From Pseudomonadota bacterium (GTDB lineage Bacteria; Pseudomonadota; Alphaproteobacteria; Rhodospirillales; Magnetospirillaceae): a stretch of DNA of 32,166 bases. The position numbers and the translations under genes are program-made. Position 1 is the first letter of the stretch; the number at the start of each line of letters is the position of its first letter. The DNA is taken from contig JAJXUO010000035.1 of the NCBI GenBank assembly GCA_021782815.1, forward strand, positions 1 to 32,166. The letters are read 5' to 3'. Below are positions 14,734-24,097 of this stretch, piece by piece. The notes beneath the pieces are model-generated. The model searched no databases, was not told the origin of the DNA, and saw only the letters and a list, made by a program, of their open reading frames with translations.

Positions 14734-16059
14734 ATGGATCCCCTCAGCCCCGACCAGTGTCTCGCCCTGGACCGCCGCCATGTCTGGCACCCCTTCACCC
14801 AGGAACAGACGGCGCCGCCGCCCTTGGTGGCGGTGCGGGGCGACGGCTCGGGCGTCATCGCCGCCGACGGCCGCCGCTATGTGGATCTGGTGTCGTCGTG
14901 GTGGGTCAATCTGCACGGCCATGCCCATCCCGCCATCGCCGGCGCCGTGGCCGCCCAGGCCGCCCGCCTGGAACAGGTGATCTTCGCCGACTTCACCCAT
15001 GAACCGGCGGCGCGCTACGCCGCCCGTCTGGCCGCCGAGCTGCCGGGCGACCTCGACCGGGTGTTCTATTCCGACGACGGCTCCACCGCCGTCGAGGTGG
15101 CCCTGAAGATGGCGCTGCAATATTTCGCCAATCTCGGCCAAACCGGCCGCACCCGGCTGCTGGCCTTCGAGGGGGCCTATCACGGCGATACCGTGGGCGC
15201 CATGTCGGTGGGCCGCAGTTCGGGCTATTTCCGCGCCTGGGCCGGCATGCTGTTCCCGGTGGATCTGCTGCCCTATCCCACCACCTGGATCGGCGACGAA
15301 ACGGTGGAGGCCAAGGAGGCCCAGGCCCTGGCCGCCCTGGAGCAGGCCCTGGCCGACGATGTGGCGGCGGTGATCGTCGAGCCGCTGGTGCAGGGCGCCA
15401 GCGGCATGCGCATGTGCCGCGAGGGCTTTCTGCGCGCCGTGGCCGAGCGCGTCCAGGCCGCCGGCGCCCTGCTGATCTTCGACGAGGTGATGACCGGCTT
15501 TTCCCGCACCGGCGCCCTGTTCGCCTGCCGCCGCATCGGCGTCACCCCGGACATGGTCTGCCTGTCCAAGGGCATCACCGGCGGCTTCCTGCCCATGGCC
15601 GCCACGGTGGTGCGCGAGCCCATCCATGCCGCCTTCCTCGGCCAGGAAATCGACAAGGCCTTCCTGCATGGCCATTCCTACACCGCCAACCCCCTGGGCT
15701 GCGCCGCCGCCCTGGCCTCGCTCGACCTGCTGCTGGACCCCGATTGCCAGGCCCGCATCGCCGCCATCGAGGCCCTGCACCGCGAGCGCCTGCCGGCCGT
15801 GCGCGGCCGGCGGCACCGCATCATGGGCACCATCGCCGCCGTCGATCTCGGCGAGGACGGTATCGGCTCGGCCATCGGCACGGCGCTCAAGGCCTGGTTC
15901 CGCCAGCACGGCATGCTGATGCGCCCCATGGGGCCGGTGGCCTATTTCCTGCCGCCCTACTGCATCGCCCCCGACGAGCTGCACCGCGCCTGGGATCTCC
16001 TGGAGCGCTTTGCCGCCGACCACAAGGGAGAGGCGGGCGACGGCAGCTTTGTGCCTTGA
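14734..16059 (+). CDS. bioA: Adenosylmethionine-8-amino-7-oxononanoate aminotransferase
   Basis: This 441-residue class III PLP aminotransferase converts KAPA to 7,8-diaminopelargonate, using SAM as amino donor. The N-terminal VWHPFTQEQ motif is characteristic of BioA. SSWWVNLHGHAHP lines the substrate pocket, DEVMTGFSRTG (250-260) contains the PLP-binding Asp, and Lys279 in CLSKGITGGFLPM is the Schiff-base lysine. It is the last gene of the bioF-led operon. The expected order of reactions within the operon is BioC, esterase, BioF, BioA, BioD, with BioB from the opposite strand. Confidence 0.96.
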   Translation: MDPLSPDQCLALDRRHVWHPFTQEQTAPPPLVAVRGDGSGVIAADGRRYVDLVSSWWVNLHGHAHPAIAGAVAAQAARLEQVIFADFTHEPAARYAARLAAELPGDLDRVFYSDDGSTAVEVALKMALQYFANLGQTGRTRLLAFEGAYHGDTVGAMSVGRSSGYFRAWAGMLFPVDLLPYPTTWIGDETVEAKEAQALAALEQALADDVAAVIVEPLVQGASGMRMCREGFLRAVAERVQAAGALLIFDEVMTGFSRTGALFACRRIGVTPDMVCLSKGITGGFLPMAATVVREPIHAAFLGQEIDKAFLHGHSYTANPLGCAAALASLDLLLDPDCQARIAAIEALHRERLPAVRGRRHRIMGTIAAVDLGEDGIGSAIGTALKAWFRQHGMLMRPMGPVAYFLPPYCIAPDELHRAWDLLERFAADHKGEAGDGSFVP

Positions 16060-16072
16060 AGGCCTCGGGCCT

Positions 16073-16100
16073 TTGCCGGTTAAGGTCTTTCGTGTAGGAT
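16073..16100 (+). promoter_or_regulatory. Candidate fabI promoter
   Basis: TTGCCG (16073-16078) and TAGGAT (16095-16100) are spaced 16 bases apart in the 123-base gap before fabI, about 83 bases ahead of its start. The match to a sigma70 promoter is moderate and was judged by eye. Confidence 0.35.
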
Positions 16101-16182
16101 GCCCGCCGCTTCGCCATATTGCATGGCGAAAATCCTTTCGCTAAGACCATTTGGCGACATACGTCTCGTGGAGAGAAATTTG

Positions 16183-16998
16183 ATGACCGTTTCATCGGCG
16201 TTGATGGCAGGGAAGAAGGGCCTGGTGATGGGCGTGGCCAACGACCGTTCGATCGCCTGGAGCATCGCCAAGCTGGCCCATGATCACGGGGCCGAGCTGG
16301 CCTTCACCTATCAGGGCGAGGCCCTGGAAAAGCGCGTGCGCCCGCTGGCGGACAGCATCGGCAGCGATCTCGTGCTGCCGTGCGACGTCTCCGACGAGGC
16401 CAGCATCGACGCGGTGTTCGACACCCTGCGGGAAAAGTGGGGCAAGCTGGACTTCGTGGTGCATGCCATCGGCTATTCCGACAAGGAGGAGCTGAAGGGC
16501 CGCTATGTGGACAGCACCACGCTGGATAATTTCCTGCGCACCATGCACATCTCGGTCTATTCCTTCACCTCGGTGGCGCGCCGCGCCCAGGCCATGATGC
16601 CCGACGGCGGCAGCCTGCTGACCATGACCTATTACGGCGCCGAGCGGGTGATGCCCCACTACAACGTGATGGGCGTGGCCAAATCGGCCCTGGAAGCCAG
16701 CGTGCGCTACCTCGCCATGGATCTCGGCGGGCAGAACATCCGCGTCAACGGCCTGTCGGCCGGCCCGATCAAGACCCTGGCCGCCTCGGGCATCGGCGAT
16801 TTCCGCTACATTCTGAAGTGGAACCAGTACAACGCCCCCTTGAAGCGCAACGTCACCCTGGAAGACATCGCCGGTTCGGGTCTCTACCTGCTGTCGGATC
16901 TCGCCAGCGGCGTGACCGGTGAAACCCATCATGTGGACTGCGGCTATCACGTGGTCGGCATGAAGGCGGTGGACGCCCCCGACATCTCGGTGGCGTAG
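16183..16998 (+). CDS. fabI: Enoyl-[acyl-carrier-protein] reductase (NADH)
   Basis: This 271-residue SDR-type enzyme reduces trans-2-enoyl-ACP in the last step of each fatty-acid elongation cycle. FabI features are visible: the variant nucleotide-binding start GLVMGVANDRSIAW, the Tyr-x6-Lys active site (Tyr160 and Lys167 in PHYNVMGVAKSALE), and SAGPIKTLAASGI of the substrate loop. The start was chosen at 16183, with GGAG 9 bases upstream; an in-frame ATG at 16204 is also possible, and the frame stays open upstream to 16099. aroC follows after six bases, so the two are likely co-transcribed. Triclosan-type inhibitors act on this family, but nothing here predicts sensitivity. Confidence 0.96.
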   Translation: MTVSSALMAGKKGLVMGVANDRSIAWSIAKLAHDHGAELAFTYQGEALEKRVRPLADSIGSDLVLPCDVSDEASIDAVFDTLREKWGKLDFVVHAIGYSDKEELKGRYVDSTTLDNFLRTMHISVYSFTSVARRAQAMMPDGGSLLTMTYYGAERVMPHYNVMGVAKSALEASVRYLAMDLGGQNIRVNGLSAGPIKTLAASGIGDFRYILKWNQYNAPLKRNVTLEDIAGSGLYLLSDLASGVTGETHHVDCGYHVVGMKAVDAPDISVA

Positions 16999-17004
16999 GC
17001 CCCC

Positions 17005-18087
17005 ATGTCCGGCAACGCCTTCGGCAGTCTGTTCCGCTTCACCACCTTCGGCGAAAGCCACGGCCCGGCCATCGGCTGCGTCATCGACGGGGTGCCGCCC
17101 GGCATCCCGTTGAGCGAGGCCGATATCCAGCCGTGGCTGGATCAGCGCAAGCCCGGCACCTCGCGCTTCACCACGCAGCGGCGCGAGGAAGATCGCGTGC
17201 GGATTCTCTCAGGCGTGTTCGAGGGCCGCACCACCGGCACCTCCATCGGGCTTTTGATCGAAAACACCGACCAGCGCTCGAAGGATTATTCCGAGATCGC
17301 CGAGCGGTTCCGTCCCGGCCATGCCGATTATGTCTACCAGGCCAAATACGGCATCCGCGACCATCGCGGCGGCGGCCGCGCCTCGGCGCGGGAAACCGCC
17401 ATGCGGGTGGCGGCGGGCGCCGTGGCCCGCCGCGTGCTGGCCCATCTTCTGCCCGGCGGCGTTTCCATCCGCGGCGTCATGGTGCAGATGGGCGGGCAGG
17501 CCATCGACCGCGCCCGCTTCGACTGGGCCGAACGCGACAACAATCCCTTCTTCTGCCCCGACGCGCAGGCGGCCCGGGACTGGGAGGCGCTGCTGGACGG
17601 CATCCGCAAGAACGGCTCCTCCATCGGCGGCGTGGTGGAGGTGGTGGCCGAAGGCGTGCCGGTGGGCCTGGGCGCCCCGGTCTACGACAAGCTGGATGCC
17701 GATCTGGCCAAGGCCTTCATGAGCATCAACGCCGTCAAGGGCGTGGAAATCGGCGAGGGCTTCGCCGCCGCCGCCCTCACCGGCGAGGAAAACGCCGATG
17801 AAATGCGCATGGAAAACGGCGCGGTGGCCTTCCTTTCCAACCATGCCGGCGGCATTCTCGGCGGCATCTCCACCGGCCAGCCCATCTTCGCCCGCATGGC
17901 GGTGAAACCCACCAGCTCGATCCTCACCCCGCGCCGCTCGGTGGACCGCGCCGGCAACGAGGTGGAGGTATCGACCAAGGGCCGCCACGATCCTTGCGTG
18001 GCCATCCGCGCCGTGCCGGTGGCCGAGGCCATGATGGCCGTCACCCTGGCCGACCACCTGCTGCGCCACCGCGCCCAGTGCGGCTGA
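17005..18087 (+). CDS. aroC: Chorismate synthase
   Basis: This 360-residue FMN-dependent enzyme makes chorismate from EPSP, the last step of the shikimate pathway. The three family signatures are present: [18 protein letters not shown] near residues 13-30, [30 protein letters not shown] around 100-130, and [15 protein letters not shown] near the C-terminus. The length is normal. It starts six bases after the fabI stop. Confidence 0.97.
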   Translation: MSGNAFGSLFRFTTFGESHGPAIGCVIDGVPPGIPLSEADIQPWLDQRKPGTSRFTTQRREEDRVRILSGVFEGRTTGTSIGLLIENTDQRSKDYSEIAERFRPGHADYVYQAKYGIRDHRGGGRASARETAMRVAAGAVARRVLAHLLPGGVSIRGVMVQMGGQAIDRARFDWAERDNNPFFCPDAQAARDWEALLDGIRKNGSSIGGVVEVVAEGVPVGLGAPVYDKLDADLAKAFMSINAVKGVEIGEGFAAAALTGEENADEMRMENGAVAFLSNHAGGILGGISTGQPIFARMAVKPTSSILTPRRSVDRAGNEVEVSTKGRHDPCVAIRAVPVAEAMMAVTLADHLLRHRAQCG

Positions 18088-18104
18088 TCCCCACAGGTTG
18101 GGGG

Positions 18105-18124
18105 CCCGCCGCTCACGCGGCGGG
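18105..18124. terminator. Hairpin between convergent aroC and hemerythrin genes
   Basis: A perfect 8-bp stem (cccgccgc with gcggcggg) has the loop TCAC at 18113-18116, which contains the stop codon of the leftward hemerythrin gene (TGA, read on the - strand). It lies 17 bases after the aroC stop. There is no U-run, so its action as a terminator is uncertain. Confidence 0.4.
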
Positions 18125-18637
18125 ATGGCTGCGGCGGTAGTACTGGCTGTCCTCGTTGCGGATATGGCGGATCAGCCAGTCGCAGAGGAAATCATAGACC
18201 GTATCGCGCAAGGCCAGGGCCTCGCCGCGCTGGAAGCGCTGCACGAAGCGGTAGGCCCCGGCGATGAACACCGTGTGCGACAGGAAATGCGCCGGCACGA
18301 TTTCCGGCGCCACCTCGGTGAAGTAATCCTCCTCGTCGCGGAAATGCACGGCGGCATATTCCAGCAGACCGAAGATCACCTCGCCCAGGTCCTCCACCGA
18401 CAGATCGGGCTGGCCCAGGGTGTTGATCATGGCGATCAGCTTCTTATGCTGGCCGTCCAGCACCGGATTGCCCACGGTGAGATCGTCGGTCCATTCGATG
18501 ACCTTGCGCGGCGCCGGCGCCGGCGCGGGCACCGGCGCGGGCGCGGGATGCAGATCCAGGCGGCGCAGGGCCTCCTTGGGCGAGCTGGCCGGTTCCTTTC
18601 CCAGCAACCGGCGAAAGGTGGAAACGATCTTATTCAC
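18113..18637 (-). CDS. Bacteriohemerythrin-like protein with N-terminal extension
   Basis: This is a 174-residue protein. The C-terminal four-helix hemerythrin domain (about 48-170) keeps all seven iron ligands: His64 (DGQHKKL), His98 and Glu102 (HFRDEEDYF), His117 and His121 (HFLSHTVF), His158 and Asp163 (WLIRHIRNEDSQ). It should bind O2 at a di-iron site. Residues about 30-44 are an alternating Pro-Ala linker joining a short basic N-terminal segment (MNKIVSTFRRLLGK), perhaps an amphipathic or docking helix. No signal peptide. It lies 69 bases downstream of tadD on the same strand with no obvious terminator between, so it may be the last gene of the Tad operon. Confidence 0.88.
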   Translation of the reverse strand: MNKIVSTFRRLLGKEPASSPKEALRRLDLHPAPAPVPAPAPAPRKVIEWTDDLTVGNPVLDGQHKKLIAMINTLGQPDLSVEDLGEVIFGLLEYAAVHFRDEEDYFTEVAPEIVPAHFLSHTVFIAGAYRFVQRFQRGEALALRDTVYDFLCDWLIRHIRNEDSQYYRRSHPAA

Positions 18638-18706
18638 GGCAGCCTCGTCCGCTGGCAGAGGAAACGGCGCCCGGCGCGACGGCGGGGCGAAGGAATGGCG
18701 CCGCCG

Positions 18707-19489
18707 TCATGACCCGCCTCCCGCGGGCATGCGGCTGCGCAGGAAGCGGTAATAATCGAGGTCGTTCTGCACCACGGTGCGGTTGGCGTGTTCGGCCTCG
18801 AGAATGCTTTCGGCGGCGGCGGCGTTGCCGTCCAGCCCATAGGCCAGGGCCAGATTCTGCCGGGCCTGCGGCGGGGCGTTGGCGGCGCCGGCGATATCCA
18901 GCAGCACGTTGATGGCCTGGCGCGGATGGCCGCTCAGGGCCAGCGACAACCCCAGATCGTTGCGCGCCCCCATATCGTCGGGCTTCATGGCCAGGGCCAT
19001 GCGGTAATAGGCCTGCGCCTCCTCGTGCCTGCCCTGCAGATCATCGGCCGCCCCCAGGCCCAGCAGCGGGCGCGGGTCCAGGGGCGCCAGGGCGCGGCCC
19101 TGGCGGTAATGGGCCTCGCCGTCCTTGATATGGCGCTGGGTGAGATCGACCCGGCCCAGGGCCAGCAGCGGCTCCAGGGCCTTGGGGAAGCGTTTGGCGC
19201 TGGCGGCGTATTCCAGGCGGGCCTTTTCGCCGTCGCCCAGCAGCAGGTCGCAGTCGCCCACCCCCATCTGCGCCTCGAGATTGCCGGGATCGCGCTTCTC
19301 GGCCTGGGCGTAGAGATCGCGGGCCGAGGCCACGTCGCCGTTGGCCAGGGTGGCCCGGGCCAGCTTCAGGGTATTGTCGTTCAAGGTGGACGCCGCCGCG
19401 CTGAGGGGGCGGACGCCGTCGGGCGCGCCGCCGCAGGCCGCCAGGGGCAGCAGCAGCAGGACCGGAACCAGGCGGGACAGGAGCGTCAT
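18707..19489 (-). CDS. tadD: Tad pilus TPR lipoprotein TadD
   Basis: This is a 260-residue lipoprotein: the signal ends in LLLLPLAAC, with Cys19 the lipidated residue. The body consists of TPR units, recognisable as ASARDLYAQAEKRDPGN, EKARLEYAASAKRFPK, KDGEAHYRQGRALAPLD, EEAQAYYRMALAMKPDD and an RNDLGLSLAL repeat. TadD is the TPR component of Flp pilus machines, thought to act at the outer membrane in secretin assembly. Its ATG overlaps the tadC stop (ATGA). The last gene of the core pilus run on this strand. Confidence 0.88.
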   Translation of the reverse strand: MTLLSRLVPVLLLLPLAACGGAPDGVRPLSAAASTLNDNTLKLARATLANGDVASARDLYAQAEKRDPGNLEAQMGVGDCDLLLGDGEKARLEYAASAKRFPKALEPLLALGRVDLTQRHIKDGEAHYRQGRALAPLDPRPLLGLGAADDLQGRHEEAQAYYRMALAMKPDDMGARNDLGLSLALSGHPRQAINVLLDIAGAANAPPQARQNLALAYGLDGNAAAAESILEAEHANRTVVQNDLDYYRFLRSRMPAGGGS

Positions 19490-20436
19490 TTGGTGATTGC
19501 CTCCTTCAGGCTGAGAAAAGCCGGGGCGCCGATGACGATGAACACCGCCGGCAGGATCAGCAGCATCATCGGCAGGGTGATCTTCACCGACAGCTTGGCC
19601 CCCATCTCCTCCAGCCGCAGCAGACGGGCCGAACGCTCGGTGCGGGCCAGCACCTTCAGGGCCTGGGTGATGGGGGTGCCGTAGCGGTGCGACTGGATCA
19701 GGGTGGTCACCAGCGAGCGCACCGAGTCCACCCCGGTGCGCTCGGACAGATGGCGCAACGCGGCGACGGTATCGGCGTTGACCTGGGTTTCGTGGAACGT
19801 CAGTTCCAGCTCGTCGGCCAGGGGCGGGCACAAGGGTTTCATTTCCGTGGCCACGGTGCGGATGGTGGCGTTCAGGCTGTAGCCGGCATTGGTGCAGATC
19901 ACCATGAGATCGAGGGCATCGGACAGGAAGCGGTGAATGCGCCGCCGCCGCCGCCGCACCCAGCCCTTCAGGGCCAGTTCCGGCGCGATCATCCCCACCA
20001 TGAAACCGCTCAGCATGGCCAGCAGCGACAGGGCGAACGGCGCCGCCACCGGGCGCGCCCCCAGCCAGAACAGCGCCGCCGCCACCCCCAGCCCGCCGCA
20101 CAGCACCTTGACGGCCACGAACACCTGCAAGCCGTACACCTGGCGGAACCCGGCGGCCACCAGCAGGCGGATCAGGTCTTTCTGCTGCTTGGGCGTGAAC
20201 AGCGGCAGCCGCCCGCCCCAATCGGCCAACAGGCGGCTGAAGGCGCCGCGCAGGCTGGTCTGCTCCGCCTCCTCGCCGGACCGGCCGGAACGGCGCACAT
20301 AGCGCAGCGCCTCGTCGCGGGCGCGCTGGGCGGCGCGCACCCCCGGACGCCCGGCCCGCACATAGGCGATCCAGGCCATCAGCCCGACGATCACCACGGC
20401 GGCCACATCCAGTCTTTGCACGCCGCTCAGCTCCAT
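19486..20436 (-). CDS. tadC: Tad pilus inner-membrane platform protein TadC
   Basis: This is a 316-residue type II secretion F (GspF)-domain membrane protein. An N-terminal membrane segment (residues about 10-27) is followed by a basic cytoplasmic stretch, a membrane pair around 100-145, and the T2SSF domain (about 165-300) with FLSDALDLMVICTNAGYSL, then a final hydrophobic segment (ITLPMMLLILPAVFIVIGAP). With TadB it forms the platform moved by the CpaF/TadA motor. Start ATG at 20436, three bases after the tadB stop. Confidence 0.9.
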   Translation of the reverse strand: MELSGVQRLDVAAVVIVGLMAWIAYVRAGRPGVRAAQRARDEALRYVRRSGRSGEEAEQTSLRGAFSRLLADWGGRLPLFTPKQQKDLIRLLVAAGFRQVYGLQVFVAVKVLCGGLGVAAALFWLGARPVAAPFALSLLAMLSGFMVGMIAPELALKGWVRRRRRRIHRFLSDALDLMVICTNAGYSLNATIRTVATEMKPLCPPLADELELTFHETQVNADTVAALRHLSERTGVDSVRSLVTTLIQSHRYGTPITQALKVLARTERSARLLRLEEMGAKLSVKITLPMMLLILPAVFIVIGAPAFLSLKEAITK

Positions 20437-20439
20437 CGC

Positions 20440-21414
20440 TCAGATCTCCAGCCGCGCCATGTAGTTGATGATCGCCAGCCCCAGGAACAGCAGGCCGCCC
20501 GCCACCCACAGCAGGCGCTGGCCGGTGAGGGTGTAAAACAGGATGTCGAGATAATGGGAATTCCCCAGTTCCAGCACCCCCACCAGGGCGAACGGCACCA
20601 GCGAGATCACCTTGCTGGCGGCCCGGCTTTGGGCGGTGAGGGCGCGGGTTTTCAGACGGGTGTCGCGCCGCACCCGGATAACGTGGGCCAGATTCTCCAG
20701 GGTTTCGGCCAAGGGTCCGCCGGTCTCCCGCTGCAACTGCAGGCAGACGGCGAAGAAGCGGAAATCGGCGATACCGATGCGTTTGGCCGCCGCGTCCAGC
20801 ACGTCCTCGGGATCCATGCCCAGATGCAGGGCATGGCCCATGCGGGCGAATTCCCGCCCCAGCGGCGGCGCCATCTCCTCGCCGGCCATCTGAATGGCCT
20901 GATGGGCGGGAACCCCGGCGCTCACCGCGCGGATGATCAGATCCAGGGCCTCGGGAAACTGTTGCAGAAAGCGCTGCCGGTAGCGGCCGACGATCAGCAT
21001 CTGCCCCACCCAACCGGCCAGCGCCGCCGCCGCCGCCGGCCCCGGCAGCAGCAGCCAGGGCGAAAGATGCAGGGTGAGCACCGGCGCCGCCGCCACCAGG
21101 GCGGCCAGCACCATGCCCGCCGCCAGCAACGGCACGCCCCAGGGCCCGCCCTTGTCCGACAGCATGTTGCCGCGGGCCCGCAGTTGCAGCGTCAGCCGGT
21201 TGCCCGGGCGGACGGCGGCGCTCTTGTCGGCCCGTTCCGTCGCCGCCTGCGGGCGGTTGGCCTCGGTCAGATCCAGGGCGCGGCGGCGAATGCGGGCATG
21301 GGGGGTGTTCTCACGGGCCTGACGCACGGAATCCCACACCAGCGCGACCAGCACCACGGCCAGAAAACCGGCGATGGCCACGGCGTCGGCGGGATCGAGA
21401 CCGGTCTTGCTCAT
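20440..21414 (-). CDS. tadB: Tad pilus inner-membrane platform protein TadB
   Basis: This is a 324-residue GspF-domain protein and homologue of TadC. It has an N-terminal membrane helix (residues about 12-27), a central membrane pair (about 93-133), a T2SSF domain including FLQQFPEALDLIIRAVSAG and QLQRETGGPLAETLENLA, and a C-terminal hydrophobic pair. Pairing of TadB with TadC is standard for Flp pili. It overlaps the end of the ATPase gene by four bases (ATGA). Confidence 0.9.
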   Translation of the reverse strand: MSKTGLDPADAVAIAGFLAVVLVALVWDSVRQARENTPHARIRRRALDLTEANRPQAATERADKSAAVRPGNRLTLQLRARGNMLSDKGGPWGVPLLAAGMVLAALVAAAPVLTLHLSPWLLLPGPAAAAALAGWVGQMLIVGRYRQRFLQQFPEALDLIIRAVSAGVPAHQAIQMAGEEMAPPLGREFARMGHALHLGMDPEDVLDAAAKRIGIADFRFFAVCLQLQRETGGPLAETLENLAHVIRVRRDTRLKTRALTAQSRAASKVISLVPFALVGVLELGNSHYLDILFYTLTGQRLLWVAGGLLFLGLAIINYMARLEI

Positions 21415-22844
21415 GCCTGCATCACCTCGGCCAGGGCCTTTTCCAGGCCGTAATAGGCGGCGCGCGACGACAGGGCCGGGCGAATGCCCGAGGCTTCGAA
21501 ACGCCCCCGCACCTCCTCGCCGAAATTGCTGGCGTCGTAGCGGAAGGCAAAGAGATCCTGGGTGATGATGATATCCCCCTCCATGCCCACCAGTTCGGTG
21601 ATCTGCGTGACCCGGCGCACGCCATCGCGCATGCGTTCCAGCTGCACGATGAGATGCACGGCGCTGGCGATCTGGCGGCGGATGGACAACAGCGGCAGAT
21701 TGCCGTTGGCCTGCAGCACCATGCCCTCGAGGCGGGTGACGGCGTCGCGCGGGGAATTGGCGTGCAGCGTGCTCATGGAACCGTCGTGGCCGGTGTTCAT
21801 CGCCACCAGCATGTCGAAGGCCTCGGCGCCGCGCGTCTCGCCCAGGATGATGCGGTCGGGGCGCATGCGCAGGGCGTTGCGCACCAATTGCCGCTGATCG
21901 ATGGCGCCGCCGCCCTCGATGGTTTCGGGCCGGGTTTCCAGACTGACCACATGGGGCTGCTGCAATTGCAGCTCGGCGGCATCCTCGATGGTCAGGATGC
22001 GTTCGCGCGAATTGATGACGCGCGACATGGCGTTCATCAGAGTGGTTTTGCCCGAGCCGGTGCCGCCGGAAATCAGGATATTGCAGCGGCTGGCCGTGGC
22101 CACCTCCAACAGCCGGGCCATGCCGGGCGACATGTTGCCCTGCTGGGCCATGCGGTGCAGGGTCACGTTCATGCGCGAGAATTTGCGGATGGAGATGCAG
22201 GCGCCGTGGATGGCCAGGGGCGGCAGCACCACATTGACGCGGCTGCCGTCGGGCAGACGGGCGTCCACCATGGGGCTGGTCTCGTCCACCCGCCGCCCCA
22301 CCGAGGCGGCGATGCGCTTGGCGACATTGACCACATGGGCGTCGTCGCGGAATTTGAAGGGGGTGAGATCGAGGCGGCCGTGCCGCTCCACATAAACCTG
22401 ATCGGGGCCGTTGACCAGGATGTCGGTCACGCTATCGTCCTGCAGCAGGGGCTCGATGGGGCCGATGCCGAACATGTCGTTCAGCAGTTCCTCCACCATC
22501 ATGGCCTGTTCGCTGCCGGTCACCATCAGACGGTCGCGGGTGACGATATCGGCCACCAGGGCCGCCAGATCGTGGCGCACCTGCTCGCGTCCGCCATTGG
22601 CCGCCGCCGCGATGTTCATGCTGGCGAACACGGCGTCGCGCACCACCAGGAACACCGGCGAGCGCACCAGCTGTTCGTGCGCCGCCAGATTGCCGCGCAG
22701 TTCGGCCAGCAGGCCGGGGCCGCGCGCCGCCGACGGCGGCGGTTCATAAAGGGGCGGCTCCGGCATCGTCGGAGGCGGACCGGCGACGCTTTCGTCGGGC
22801 CGGGACATCTCCTCGATCTCGAAGCCGTTCTTGCGTCCGAACAT
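21411..22844 (-). CDS. cpaF: Tad pilus assembly motor ATPase CpaF/TadA
   Basis: This is a 477-residue type II/IV secretion ATPase, the single motor that drives Flp pilus extension and retraction. After a disordered Pro-rich N-terminus (about 12-45) comes an all-alpha region, then [28 protein letters not shown]. The catalytic core has Walker A GGTGSGKT (260-267), a His box ([16 protein letters not shown], from about 358) and Walker B-like RIILGETRG (331-339). The start was set at 22844 because its ATG overlaps the cpaE stop (TGATG) and AGAGG lies 8 bases upstream; a frame-matched ATG at 22862 is possible. Confidence 0.95.
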   Translation of the reverse strand: MFGRKNGFEIEEMSRPDESVAGPPPTMPEPPLYEPPPSAARGPGLLAELRGNLAAHEQLVRSPVFLVVRDAVFASMNIAAAANGGREQVRHDLAALVADIVTRDRLMVTGSEQAMMVEELLNDMFGIGPIEPLLQDDSVTDILVNGPDQVYVERHGRLDLTPFKFRDDAHVVNVAKRIAASVGRRVDETSPMVDARLPDGSRVNVVLPPLAIHGACISIRKFSRMNVTLHRMAQQGNMSPGMARLLEVATASRCNILISGGTGSGKTTLMNAMSRVINSRERILTIEDAAELQLQQPHVVSLETRPETIEGGGAIDQRQLVRNALRMRPDRIILGETRGAEAFDMLVAMNTGHDGSMSTLHANSPRDAVTRLEGMVLQANGNLPLLSIRRQIASAVHLIVQLERMRDGVRRVTQITELVGMEGDIIITQDLFAFRYDASNFGEEVRGRFEASGIRPALSSRAAYYGLEKALAEVMQA

Positions 22845-24097
22845 CAGGGCCGCCTCTTCCACAGGCCCGACAGGCCCTGCAGCGTTTGCGCCAGCAGCGG
22901 CGGCAGCCGGATGGTCACGCCCGCCGCCGCCTCGACCCGCCGCCCCGACAGATCGTGCGACAGCGCCAGCAGGGCCTGCGCCAGCGGCCCCTTGCCGCCG
23001 ACGATGGGCGCGCCGAGATTTTCCGCCTCCACCGCCGCCTCGTTGTCGTGCGGCAGTTCCTGCGACACCTTGCGGCCGATGGCCTCCTCGAAATCGCGCA
23101 CCGTCAGCTCGGCCTTGCCTTCGGGGTGGGTGTGGTTGATCACCAGCACCAGCGGCATGGCGATGTCGCGGTTTTCCGCCAGACGGATCAGGCGGGCGCT
23201 TTCGCGGGCGCCGTACACCGAGGGATCACTCACCAGCACCGTGGTCTGCGCCGCCTCGATCACGCATTGGCTCACCGGCCCGGCGCGGTCGGGCAGATCG
23301 GCGATGATGTAGTGGAAATGCTTCTTCAGTTCGTTGAACAGCCGCTGCAGGGCCAGAAGATCGGGCTGGGTGCCGGCGGTGAAATCCATCTCCGACGACA
23401 GCACCGAAAGATGCGGCCCCACCGGCACCAGGGTGCGGTTGACGTAATGGGGATCGAGGCGGTTGACGTTCTTCAAAACGTCGGTCAGGCCCTCGTTGCT
23501 GCGCACCCCCAGCAGCACGTTGGCCGGACCGCCGTGGGGATCGAGATCGATGAGGGCGACGCGGCGCTGCTGGCGGTTGGCCAGGGCCCAGGCCAGATTG
23601 ACCGCCACGGTGGAGGCGCCGACGCCGCCGCGGGCGCCGACGCAGGCCACCAGCTTGCCGGTGCGCACCTGCTGCACCGGCTCGGCGGCGGCCTGACCGC
23701 CCAAGGTGCGGCGCAACAGTTCGACGGTGAGCGGCTTGGAGAGATAATCGTCCACCCCCATGCGCAGCAGTTCGCGGAACAGCCCCACATCATTGCGGTC
23801 GCCGATCACCACCACCGAAACGCTGGGAGCGCAGGCATCGGCCAGACGGGCCAGATCCGAAAGCGGCATGGCCGAGGCGGAAATATCCACCACCAGCCGC
23901 TCGGGCGGGCGGTCGAGCTGCCCCAGAAGGGTAATGGCCTCGTCCATCGAGCCCTGGCGCACCAGGGCGTGCGGCATCATCTGCTCGACGGTGAAGCGCT
24001 CCATCACCTGGGCGCTGTCGCCATCGACGAGAAAGGCCATGAACTCCACATTGCGCGGCGCGGCCCGGCCGCCGCTCACGGCGTCGCGGATCAGCAT
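22844..24097 (-). CDS. cpaE: Tad pilus localisation protein CpaE/TadZ (receiver + MinD-like ATPase)
   Basis: This is a 417-residue protein. Residues about 15-135 form an atypical receiver domain (LVVDISASA, DDYLSKPLTVELLRR). Residues about 145-390 are a ParA/MinD-type ATPase with ACVGARGGVGASTVAVNLA, LIDLDPHGG and HYIIADLPDRAGP. The Walker A lysines are changed (Arg in place of the first Lys, Ala in place of the second). Such changes are known in the TadZ group, where the protein acts as a polar hub rather than a classical ATPase. Its N-terminal receiver is duplicated in the gene immediately upstream. Overlaps both neighbours by a few bases. Confidence 0.93.
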   Translation of the reverse strand: MLIRDAVSGGRAAPRNVEFMAFLVDGDSAQVMERFTVEQMMPHALVRQGSMDEAITLLGQLDRPPERLVVDISASAMPLSDLARLADACAPSVSVVVIGDRNDVGLFRELLRMGVDDYLSKPLTVELLRRTLGGQAAAEPVQQVRTGKLVACVGARGGVGASTVAVNLAWALANRQQRRVALIDLDPHGGPANVLLGVRSNEGLTDVLKNVNRLDPHYVNRTLVPVGPHLSVLSSEMDFTAGTQPDLLALQRLFNELKKHFHYIIADLPDRAGPVSQCVIEAAQTTVLVSDPSVYGARESARLIRLAENRDIAMPLVLVINHTHPEGKAELTVRDFEEAIGRKVSQELPHDNEAAVEAENLGAPIVGGKGPLAQALLALSHDLSGRRVEAAAGVTIRLPPLLAQTLQGLSGLWKRRP

